Source of the DNA: a virus
Length of the DNA stretch: 22,223 nucleotides
Direction: 5' to 3' (one strand)
IMG/VR virus record: IMGVR_UViG_3300025168_000754
Span: 1 to 22,223 of that record
In this document: positions 14,981 to 21,380 of the stretch, in pieces
Position numbering within the stretch: the first letter of the stretch is position 1
Layout of the letters: every line of letters begins with the position of its first letter
The notes under the pieces: model-generated
Told to the model about the DNA's origin: nothing
Database searches by the model: none
The model's input: the letters and a program-made list of their open reading frames with translations, nothing else
Made by a program: the position numbers and the translations under genes

Positions 14981-16692
14981 GCTTTTTCTTTACCTTTTAC
15001 TTTCATAGGTTTTAAAGGTTTAAGAACAACACCGCAATATTTTTCTGTTTCTTCACCAATAAGTATATTTACACCCGCTTCTTTAGTAGCTGATTCTAAT
15101 CTAGCAGCTGTATTTACTGCGTCTCCAATAGCTGAATAATCAAACCTTGTATCGCTTCCCATATTACCAATAACAGCTTCTCCTGTATTTACACCTACTC
15201 CAATAGCTACCCCAATATCTGCTTTTATTATATTTTCTTGTATTTCTTTAGCACACTCTACCGCTAATTGTTCGTGATGTAATAAATCCATAGGAGCATT
15301 AAAAATAGCCATCATTGCATCACCGATAAATTTATCAACCATTCCTCCTCGTTTTTGTACACACTCTACTTGTACAGTTAATGCTTTATTCATTATTTCG
15401 GTAACTTCTTCAGGAGGTAACGTTTCAGATAATGCTGTAAACCCTCTGACGTCTGTAAATAAAAAAGTACATCTTCTTTTTTCACCACCTAGTTTTAATA
15501 AATTTGGATTCTTTTGTAATTGTTTAACTTGTCTAGGGTCAAGGTAATGTTCAAATTGTTTCTTAATTTGTTGTCTTAATTTATATTGTTCTCTAAACCT
15601 TAAATAGAAAGCTATAGCTCCTGTAATAAACTGAGAAATTAAAGACCAAGTAACATCTATTAAAACACCTGTAGTTATTGTGTAATAACCGTAGGAAGCC
15701 GTTAAAGCCGACGTAAGTAAAGCTAAACCTAACCCCCACGTTATACCTAAATAACTTATAAAAACCCATACGAGCCCTACAGACGCTATAAAAATAAGAA
15801 GTTCTAAAGCTAAAGCATAATCTGGTATATACGGACTATCTTGTATAAGTATTGACTCGGCTAGTGCTGCTTGTATTTTATGAGGTTCAAGTAATCCTAC
15901 AGGTGTAGCAATTTGCGGCATGACTCCGTTAGCAGTAACACCTACAAATACAAACTTACCGTTGACTTCCATTTCTTGTAAATCTGTTTCTGGTGTATCT
16001 ACCCATGATATCCATTTACGACCAAGACTATCTGTTTTAACAGGAGGGATACCGCGTATAGCTATTTCTTGTATACCGTTATCGTTAGTAGTAATAATGT
16101 AAGTTTTAACACCGAACAATGCTTTATATATTTGCGTACCGAAAGAAGCTACCCAACCTTCAGGAGTTCTTAACAGTAAAGGAACACGTCTAACTAATTG
16201 GTCTACTTCGGTGGGAGCACTGGCGATTCCTTGTAATATATTTTCGTAGGTGTAGAAATTTTCCTTGACTCCCTTAGTAAGTATACCACCAACATCATTA
16301 CCTTTTATAACAGTTCCTGTAGTTTTAGGATACTCTCCGCTATTAGTTTCAAACATAGCTAATACACTAGGAGCATAACCTAAAGACCTAGCAAATTCTT
16401 CATCCCCCATAAGTCTATCGGGTTGTGGAAAACTAATTACCCAACCAACACCTAAAGCTCCTTTGCCTAATATATCAAGTTGTATATCAGCTAATCTTTT
16501 TCTAGGTAACGGATACCCTCCTTCACGTTCAACGTCTTCTTCTGTTATATTAAGGATAACAAAGTTACTAGAAGGCTTTTGTTGTTTTACAAAAGTATCA
16601 AATGTTTTTAATTTAATTATTTCTGTAGGCGTTGATTGAAATAATAAAGGTAATACTAATAAAGGTAATACTAATATTATTAATTTTTTCAT
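14959..16692 (-). CDS. CHASE2-domain class III adenylate/guanylate cyclase
   Basis: This 577-aa inner-membrane sensor cyclase is predicted to make cAMP (or cGMP) in the cytoplasm in response to an envelope signal. An N-terminal membrane anchor (residues 4-19) leads into a periplasmic CHASE2 domain (about 25-285). That domain shows LVRRVPLLLR, GKFVFVGVTANGV and the ATPVGLLEPHKIQAALAES region typical of the family. Three membrane helices follow at about 293-312, 315-337 and 343-365. The class III catalytic domain (about 405-577) keeps both metal aspartates (D414 in FTDVRGF, D458 in KFIGD), K454 and D518 (in RFDYSAIGD), which suit adenine binding, and the transition-state pair N527 and R531 in NTAARLE. 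All key residues are present, so it should be active. It starts at a TAATG overlap with fecR. Adenylate is favoured over guanylate specificity, with moderate confidence. Confidence 0.92.
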   Translation of the reverse strand: MKKLIILVLPLLVLPLLFQSTPTEIIKLKTFDTFVKQQKPSSNFVILNITEEDVEREGGYPLPRKRLADIQLDILGKGALGVGWVISFPQPDRLMGDEEFARSLGYAPSVLAMFETNSGEYPKTTGTVIKGNDVGGILTKGVKENFYTYENILQGIASAPTEVDQLVRRVPLLLRTPEGWVASFGTQIYKALFGVKTYIITTNDNGIQEIAIRGIPPVKTDSLGRKWISWVDTPETDLQEMEVNGKFVFVGVTANGVMPQIATPVGLLEPHKIQAALAESILIQDSPYIPDYALALELLIFIASVGLVWVFISYLGITWGLGLALLTSALTASYGYYTITTGVLIDVTWSLISQFITGAIAFYLRFREQYKLRQQIKKQFEHYLDPRQVKQLQKNPNLLKLGGEKRRCTFLFTDVRGFTALSETLPPEEVTEIMNKALTVQVECVQKRGGMVDKFIGDAMMAIFNAPMDLLHHEQLAVECAKEIQENIIKADIGVAIGVGVNTGEAVIGNMGSDTRFDYSAIGDAVNTAARLESATKEAGVNILIGEETEKYCGVVLKPLKPMKVKGKEKALKIYTF

Positions 16693-17807
16693 TAATCACT
16701 TTGAGTAATAGTAATAATACTATCACTTCCTCCGTTAACTTTAATTATATTAGAAACACCATCTTGTATCAAAATAACAGTATAAGCTTCACTACCGTTT
16801 AAATCAACACGAACACTTTCATTAACCTGTCTTCTTAGACTAATAACGTTTCCTGTTATTAAAGCTGTTATTTGTGTATCGGGGTCTTTACCTAATAGTG
16901 TGCCTGTTATTTGTGTACTAGTAGCTTGGGCGAGGGCATCTTCTTCTTCTGCTATAGCTAGTGCATCTAATACATTAAGCAAATCTTCTAAGTAATTTAC
17001 ATCAAGGTAATTTATATCTAATTCTGTAAACTCTAAATCGTCACCTGATAAAAAATCTTCAGCTAAATAATCTATATCTAAATCATTAAAATCTAGTATA
17101 TTAGCTTTTTTAGTTGTTACTTCTTCTTGTATTATTACTTCTTCTTTCGGTGGCGTAACAATTAACATATTATCAATCATGTCTAAAGTTAAATCTAATA
17201 TTACAGGTTTACTAGGTGCTGATTCAAATACGCTTACTGTAGTTGCTTCATAAGGTTTATTTAATAAAACGGTTCCCATAGCCGTAACTACCTCTATCTC
17301 ACCACTAGATAAACCAAAAGCATCAGGAAGAAGTATTATCAATGACCTGCCTAATTCATCTACAGTAGCTGTAAAATCAGTTCCACGAATTGCTATATTC
17401 GCTGTAGGAGTTCTAAGTTCTATATTTTGTTTATCTATACGGTTTAGATTGCCAGTAATAAACCGTGCTGTCCCAAGACCAAAGGTAAGAGCCATTTTAG
17501 ATTTGCTTGGGTCAGGGTCGTAAATGTATTCATCTATAAGCAGTTGTGAGTGTTCGGTTAATTTTACTACAGAGTCATCAAGAAATCTAATAGCCATTCT
17601 GCCATTAGTAGTTATAGCTTCATCATTACTTTGAATAGAGAATTTTAAATTTGCTTTGTAAGGTTTATCTCTTACTATTTGAGCTGAACCATTTAGTTCA
17701 GATATATCTCCAATATCAGCAGCTTGTGCTTGTACCTTGGTCGTTTTGAATGACGCACACAGTAGAAGAAGCATTGCCGCCAATTGATATAATTTTAAGC
17801 CAGTCAT
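16692..17807 (-). CDS. Periplasmic FecR-domain protein with curlin-like C terminus
   Basis: This 371-aa exported protein has a signal peptide (LAAMLLLLCASF then KVQAQA, likely cleaved near residue 29). Residues about 62-150 form a classic FecR domain: ITTNGRMAIRFLDDSVVKL, then ALTFGLGTARFITG, then TPTANIAIRGTDF. Residues 220-290 are strongly acidic with pseudo-repeats DIDYLAEDFL and DINYLDVNYL. The last 30 residues contain ILIQDGVSNIIKVNGG and end in SIITITQSD. This follows the curlin pattern QxGxxN (Q348, G350, N353) and suggests a curlin-type beta-strand unit. The ATG at 17807 lies 92 bp inside the curlin-like gene in a different frame. An internal ATG at 17774 is an alternative, but the longer start gives a better signal peptide. 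FecR genes next to CHASE2 cyclases suggest a periplasmic signalling pair; the direct link is inference. Confidence 0.85.
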   Translation of the reverse strand: MTGLKLYQLAAMLLLLCASFKTTKVQAQAADIGDISELNGSAQIVRDKPYKANLKFSIQSNDEAITTNGRMAIRFLDDSVVKLTEHSQLLIDEYIYDPDPSKSKMALTFGLGTARFITGNLNRIDKQNIELRTPTANIAIRGTDFTATVDELGRSLIILLPDAFGLSSGEIEVVTAMGTVLLNKPYEATTVSVFESAPSKPVILDLTLDMIDNMLIVTPPKEEVIIQEEVTTKKANILDFNDLDIDYLAEDFLSGDDLEFTELDINYLDVNYLEDLLNVLDALAIAEEEDALAQATSTQITGTLLGKDPDTQITALITGNVISLRRQVNESVRVDLNGSEAYTVILIQDGVSNIIKVNGGSDSIITITQSD

Positions 17808-18447
17808 TATCTTGTGTACTCAGTTGTTGAATATTAAATGTTCTTTGTCCGCCTGTATGGTCTAACCAAAAATATCCACCTGCTGAAGCATTAACACCAG
17901 TACCTGTATAATTTACTGTATTATCAGAACCATCTATATCCATGTAATTGGTTGCTCCATCTATATTAATATTTGATGTAACTGTGTTATTAGAGCCTTG
18001 AATAATCCAGTCAAGATTAAGAGAAGCTGCTATTGCGGTAGTACCTTGATTTAAAGTAAATGTATTGCTACTGCCTGTAACTGCTACGTTTTGGTCAGTA
18101 CCATCTGAGCTATAAGTATTAGTTGGGTCTACTTGTATAGTAAAAGAATTAGTACCGCCCGTAAAATTATATAAACCTGTAAAAGTGTCAGCGTATATAT
18201 CACCTAAAAATTTATTAGTTGCACCAATCATATTAATATCGAGTGTCATAGTAGTGCCGTCTAAATCAAATGCAGTTAAAGACCCTGGAGTAGAATTTAA
18301 ACCACCTATAATATTTGATATGCCTAGTTGTTCTAAATCTATGTTAGCTCCAGCACCTGACTGGTCAACATATATCTCGTTGTCCGCTGCGTATAACGGA
18401 AATAAAGCAAGACATAGCAATAACTGTATGTACCTGTTCATCATCAT
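17716..18447 (-). CDS. Curlin-like secreted fibre protein
   Basis: This 243-aa protein has a clear signal peptide (RYIQLLLCLALFPLYA, cleavage near residue 20-21). The mature N terminus reads IYVDQSGAGANIDLEQLG, fitting a curlin repeat with Q29, G31, N35, Q40 and G42. The rest is Asn/Thr/Ser/Gly-rich beta sequence with spaced SNTFTLNQG, SNNTVTSNIN and SDNTVNYTG units, as in divergent curlins of marine bacteria. It ends with two cysteines (VCVIQNDQGTSTSC). It begins 4 bp after csgG and is the natural substrate candidate for that pore. Three consecutive ATG codons (18447, 18444, 18441) are possible starts. Curlin assignment rests on repeat character, export signal and neighbours. CsgA and CsgB roles cannot be separated, so no symbol is given. 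Confidence 0.78.
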   Translation of the reverse strand: MMMNRYIQLLLCLALFPLYAADNEIYVDQSGAGANIDLEQLGISNIIGGLNSTPGSLTAFDLDGTTMTLDINMIGATNKFLGDIYADTFTGLYNFTGGTNSFTIQVDPTNTYSSDGTDQNVAVTGSSNTFTLNQGTTAIAASLNLDWIIQGSNNTVTSNINIDGATNYMDIDGSDNTVNYTGTGVNASAGGYFWLDHTGGQRTFNIQQLSTQDNDWLKIISIGGNASSTVCVIQNDQGTSTSC

Positions 18448-18451
18448 AATC

Positions 18452-19288
18452 TCATTCTACCTTGTTTTCTTGTTTTTGTAAAACCCAGTAACCTTTATCA
18501 TATCCTAGATTAACTATTTCTAAGACACCACCTTCTATAGCCTTCATTAGTGCTATAGTCGATGACTCGTTTCTAGCGTTGCCTAACTCTATTTCTACTA
18601 ACTCTGTATTAGCCTCAATAAACCTAAACACGTCTTCAGATTTACCGTAACTAAATATAGTTTTTTGACTCAGCACTTCTAACAATACCTCACCCGTAGC
18701 TACAGAAACCATTCTTAAAGAAACTGTTATATTATCTTCTCTATACTGTACGCTACTACCGATACCAAGATACCTAGCTCCTATACCTCCAGATTCTAGG
18801 TTAGCTTCATAAGATATAACAGCACCTTCTATTAAAATACCAGCAAATAATAATGGTGCTAATTGTTTTTTCTTTTCTTCCTCTGTTGCAAATTTTTCTC
18901 TAGCTGACCTGATAAGCTGACGTTCTTTTGTAAGATTGTCAAGACCAACCCTTTCTACAACTCTAAAGAACTTTCCATTACCTGCATGTTTTAAAGCTCG
19001 TATAAGCAATGCATTCGGTTGTTGGGTTATAACACTACTGAATAAAGCAAACTCGCTATTACTTTTTCTTTGTCCTGTTTGGTCTGTAAAAGATGTTGGG
19101 TATACAGCAACAACAGGACTAACGGTAGGTACTGCTGCGTTCTTTAATTGTTTAGACTGTAAATCTTGAATAGATACTACGTCGTGTTTTTTAAACCTTT
19201 GTTCGTATGTATCTTCTCGTTGGTCAAGTATAGAACAACTAGAAAGTAAAAGTACCAATAGGTATTGTGATTTCTGTAACTGTGCCAT
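18452..19288 (-). CDS. csgG: CsgG-type curli secretion pore lipoprotein
   Basis: This 278-aa protein aligns along almost its whole length with CsgG, the outer-membrane lipoprotein that forms the nonameric curli export channel. It has a lipoprotein signal peptide with lipobox LSSC (C18). It also has VAVYPTSFTDQTGQRK, KFFRVVERVGLDNLTKERQL, GGIGARYLGIGSS, VSLRMVSVATGEVLLEV and GVLEIVNLGYDKGYWVLQ, each with a clear counterpart in E. coli CsgG. In the constriction-loop region the sequence is EFALFSSVITQQ. The phenylalanine corresponding to F56 appears kept, while the preceding Asn seems replaced by Leu. The ATG at 19288 sits 50 bp inside csgF in another frame, which is needed to supply the signal peptide, with GGA as a weak ribosome-binding site. 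No csgE is visible. Confidence 0.93.
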   Translation of the reverse strand: MAQLQKSQYLLVLLLSSCSILDQREDTYEQRFKKHDVVSIQDLQSKQLKNAAVPTVSPVVAVYPTSFTDQTGQRKSNSEFALFSSVITQQPNALLIRALKHAGNGKFFRVVERVGLDNLTKERQLIRSAREKFATEEEKKKQLAPLLFAGILIEGAVISYEANLESGGIGARYLGIGSSVQYREDNITVSLRMVSVATGEVLLEVLSQKTIFSYGKSEDVFRFIEANTELVEIELGNARNESSTIALMKAIEGGVLEIVNLGYDKGYWVLQKQENKVE

Positions 19289-19754
19289 CTGCTTCCGTTA
19301 TCTTTAGCGTTAATGTAACACCATCACTAGTATATTCAATAGTGTTACCTTCTAGAGTTATTGTACCTGAAGACGAGGGTGTTTCTCCAAACAGGTTGTT
19401 TACCAACTGTCTGGATAGTTCGGCATAGACTCGTGATTCTAAGTTCCTCATGAATCTAGCTAATGTACTGTTTTCTTTTTCTCGTTCTATTTCATCTTGT
19501 AAAGCTTTTATTTCTTCTTTAATAGTTAACTTACGACTAAACTCTTGGTTCTCAATTGTAAGGTAATGAGATGATGTTCCTATACCGTTAAAGCTAGGGG
19601 ATTTAAATTTATGAACTATTTGGTCAGCTTTAAGGTTTTGTACAAATATGCCTATAACTAAAGCTAAACCTACAGCGATAACAAACCATGCTATTCTAGT
19701 CTTTTCTAGTTCTTCTTCTATTGCTTCTTGTGTTGTTAATTTCTTTTTAGCCAT
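19239..19754 (-). CDS. csgF: CsgF-type curli assembly factor
   Basis: This 171-aa protein resembles CsgF, which plugs into the outer mouth of the CsgG pore and couples secretion to nucleation. After a hydrophobic export segment (AWFVIAVGLALVIGIF) the mature part begins DQIVHKFKSPSFNGIG, matching E. coli CsgF TMTFQFRNPNFGG. The C-terminal portion (LESRVYAELSRQLVNNLFG, then TDGVTLTLKI-like and DGTVTEITIPIG) matches the CsgF C-terminal region. The start at 19754 (MAKKKL) is preferred over the upstream ATG at 19790 because AGAGGG lies 7 nt before it and the preceding gene stops 10 nt upstream. A roughly 20-residue charged cytoplasmic extension (TTQEAIEEELEKTR) ahead of the signal segment and a longer central charged helix (about residues 72-105) are unlike E. 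coli CsgF. Confidence 0.87.
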   Translation of the reverse strand: MAKKKLTTQEAIEEELEKTRIAWFVIAVGLALVIGIFVQNLKADQIVHKFKSPSFNGIGTSSHYLTIENQEFSRKLTIKEEIKALQDEIEREKENSTLARFMRNLESRVYAELSRQLVNNLFGETPSSSGTITLEGNTIEYTSDGVTLTLKITEADGTVTEITIPIGTFTF

Positions 19755-19764
19755 TATAAACCCT

Positions 19765-19956
19765 CTAATGTATAACTCTTTCTTCAACATCTTCTTCGAT
19801 ATTAATATCTAAAATACCTACTACAATTAAACCAATCATATCAGCTTCCCATTCGGCTTCTTCTAAAGTTTCAGCATAAATCATAGGTCCATTAAAAACT
19901 TTATTGTTTACTTTAAACTCTGTTGTAAAAATTTTTTTAGTCTTTACGTTGGTCAT
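19765..19956 (-). CDS. Small unrecognised phage protein
   Basis: This 63-aa protein starts MTNVKTKKIFTTEFK and ends in an acidic tail. The central YAETLEEAEWEADMIGLIVVG suggests a beta-strand and helix fold seen in short hypothetical proteins of marine phages. There is no signal peptide and no convincing membrane helix. It overlaps the holin-like gene by 20 bp and stops 10 nt before csgF, so it marks the junction between the lysis genes and the curli cassette. Function unknown. Confidence 0.55.
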   Translation of the reverse strand: MTNVKTKKIFTTEFKVNNKVFNGPMIYAETLEEAEWEADMIGLIVVGILDINIEEDVEERVIH

Positions 19957-20287
19957 TGCGGTCCGCCTTTGCTATTCTATCTGTATTCATAAGTTGAGGT
20001 ACTCCAAGTATAGTTTTTAATAAAGTGTCTTGTCTGATAATTTCATTATCTACAGACCTAACTCTATCTATTAAAGCTACTAAAATACCATGTTGTGAAT
20101 CTAATTTCTGACCCAACCTTTCTTCTATTTGAGCTATTTGTGCTGATACTTTTTCATCAAGTACATCTACTTTAGTTTCCATTCCGTCTATAATTTTATT
20201 AATAAGTTTCCAAATAAATAAACCTAAACCGATTGCTGCTGCTATAGGAAAGCCAACTTCATTAATTAAAGTAACTACCGAATCCAT
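19937..20287 (-). CDS. Holin-like protein: one membrane helix plus coiled coil
   Basis: This 116-aa protein has one N-terminal membrane segment (GFPIAAAIGLGLFIWKLI, about 12-29). A long charged coiled coil follows (about 33-90, with EKVSAQIAQIEERLGQKLD) and the tail is hydrophilic. This architecture resembles BhlA/UviB-type holins and some phage spanin-like proteins. Proximity to a lysozyme gene supports a lysis role, but the same shape occurs in other membrane-anchored phage proteins. It ends overlapping the 63-aa gene by 20 bp and begins at a junction with the nuclease gene stop. Function is inferred from topology and context. Confidence 0.55.
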   Translation of the reverse strand: MDSVVTLINEVGFPIAAAIGLGLFIWKLINKIIDGMETKVDVLDEKVSAQIAQIEERLGQKLDSQHGILVALIDRVRSVDNEIIRQDTLLKTILGVPQLMNTDRIAKADRNDQRKD

Positions 20288-20709
20288 CAGATTACTGGTT
20301 CAAACTTACCGAGTTCAATTAGTTTTTCTCTATTAATTAAATGTTCTGCTTCAACATCATCTTTAGATTGACCAAAATAAGCTACTGCTAAAAACTTCTT
20401 TATCATAGCTTCGTTTATATTTAAACCATCTACAACAACGTTCCCTAAAACTCTACCATACTTACCTCTGGAGTCTTTTAGTTTAGTTTGAATAATAACT
20501 TTAGAGCCGTTTTCTACAGCTTCTTTTAAAAAAGCCGAAGCCATTTTCCCTCTAGCTTTTTCATCTAAGTCACGAGTACGTGACTCAGGAGTATCAATAC
20601 CGTATAGACGAACACGAGACTTAAACATAATATCAAATCCAAGATTTAATACAACATCAATAGTATCTCCATCAACGACTCTATCAACTTTACAACTATA
20701 CTCATACAT
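20287..20709 (-). CDS. Staphylococcal-nuclease-type (SNase/thermonuclease) endonuclease
   Basis: This protein of about 140 aa is of the SNase family, a calcium-dependent nuclease of the OB-fold type. The catalytic set is visible: DRVVDGDTIDV (metal Asp), RVRLYGIDTPES (Arg, Asp and Glu of the active site) and GKYGRVLG (second catalytic Arg). No signal peptide is present, so it should act in the cytoplasm, perhaps on host or nicked DNA, or after lysis. The ATG at 20709 forms a TAATG overlap with the upstream gene. In-frame GTG codons at 20715 and 20721 are alternatives and lie closer to the AAGG ribosome-binding site, so four extra N-terminal residues are possible. Confidence 0.88.
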   Translation of the reverse strand: MYEYSCKVDRVVDGDTIDVVLNLGFDIMFKSRVRLYGIDTPESRTRDLDEKARGKMASAFLKEAVENGSKVIIQTKLKDSRGKYGRVLGNVVVDGLNINEAMIKKFLAVAYFGQSKDDVEAEHLINREKLIELGKFEPVI

Positions 20710-21002
20710 TAGCACTTCCACCTTTTTCTTGCTTGTCGCAATCTTGAGTTTGGGTCTTTAGCAGCTTTAGGAAACTTTTTCATTTGTCCTGCAGACCTAG
20801 CACAATAAGACTTTCTTCTTTTAGCTGCTTTACTTCCTTTTTTAACTTTACCTGTAACTGCTGTTTTTAATTTACTTCCTGGATTTTTTCTTTTATAAGC
20901 GGCAACTCCTTTTTTAGTCATTCCCGCCCCTGATTTAGTCTTTCTATAATTACCACCTTTACCTGTGGTTCGTCTTATAGATTTTTCTTTTTTCCTAGGC
21001 AT
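20709..21002 (-). CDS. Lys/Arg-rich conserved phage protein (DUF6321-like)
   Basis: This 97-aa protein is highly basic. It contains the pattern GAGMTKKGVAAYKRKNPGSK, then KAAKRRKSYCARSAGQMKK, then KDPNSRLRQARKRWKC. I recognise this as a small conserved phage protein family, probably DUF6321, of unknown function. Three cysteines (in SYCARS and the terminal WKC region) and the charge suggest nucleic-acid binding or a capsid-packaged basic protein. It is joined by one-base TAATG-type overlaps to the genes on both sides, inside a run of three Lys-rich genes between lysozyme and nuclease. Confidence 0.75.
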   Translation of the reverse strand: MPRKKEKSIRRTTGKGGNYRKTKSGAGMTKKGVAAYKRKNPGSKLKTAVTGKVKKGSKAAKRRKSYCARSAGQMKKFPKAAKDPNSRLRQARKRWKC

Positions 21003-21190
21003 TAGGCTTTCTTTTTGGGTTTTTTAGCTGTCTTAGCAGAACGTTTAAAAGCAGCTGCGGTAGGAGCCCCTTTAGCTCCTTTTTTACGCATCTTTTTTCC
21101 TTCCTTGCGTTTTTTGTTTATATTGTAATAAAGACCTTTTCTAGCAGTTCTACCGTCTTTAGTTTTATGTGTTTTCTTTTTTGCTGGCAT
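21002..21190 (-). CDS. Small Lys-rich phage protein
   Basis: This 62-aa protein is about one-third lysine. The ordered part is KTKDGRTARKGLYYNINKKR, followed by a histone-like tail of KKGAKGAP and AKTAKKPKKKA repeats. Similar short proteins accompany the 97-aa type in marine phages. DNA binding or condensation is plausible from composition, but no function is known. The ATG at 21190 has GGAG about 6 nt upstream, and the stop overlaps the next gene start by one base. Confidence 0.65.
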   Translation of the reverse strand: MPAKKKTHKTKDGRTARKGLYYNINKKRKEGKKMRKKGAKGAPTAAAFKRSAKTAKKPKKKA

Positions 21191-21205
21191 TTTTTCTCCT
21201 ATGTT

Positions 21206-21379
21206 TTAAACTTTTTTTCTAGCTTTTTTCTTAGCTGTTGTACTTAATTTACTAAAGTGAAATAGCTTTACACTATTTTTACCGTGAGTTTTACCTGAGT
21301 GTAAAGTACCGTTAGGCATTTTATGAGAACCTCCTTTATGAAGGGTACCGTCTTTTTTGTAATGTTTAACACCTTTCAT
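21206..21379 (-). CDS. 57-aa His/Lys-rich phage protein
   Basis: This gene was found by reading the gap between lysozyme and the 62-aa gene. ATG at 21379-21377 is preceded by AAGGAG, an ideal ribosome-binding site. The 57-residue product begins MKGVKHYKKDGTLHKGGSHK and repeats the unit DGTLHKG / NGTLHSG (residues 10-16 and 23-29). It then continues into a basic helical tail ending KKKARKKV. Histidines are regularly spaced in the N-terminal half. Short proteins of this type occur in marine phage genomes. A metal- or nucleic-acid-binding role is possible but unproven. It directly follows the lysozyme stop without terminator. Confidence 0.7.
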   Translation of the reverse strand: MKGVKHYKKDGTLHKGGSHKMPNGTLHSGKTHGKNSVKLFHFSKLSTTAKKKARKKV

Positions 21380-21380
21380 T

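Noticed and set aside
14858-15139. 93-aa plus-strand open frame over the late leader and cyclase C terminus
   Set aside because: It runs antisense through the highly conserved cyclase catalytic domain and has no ribosome-binding site.
19755-19790. Upstream ATG for csgF adding 12 residues
   Set aside because: It lies inside the 63-aa gene and lacks a good ribosome-binding site, whereas the ATG at 19754 has AGAGGG at ideal spacing.
19765-19956. 63-aa gene as a possible CsgE
   Set aside because: It is half the length of CsgE, has no signal peptide and shows none of the CsgE sequence pattern.
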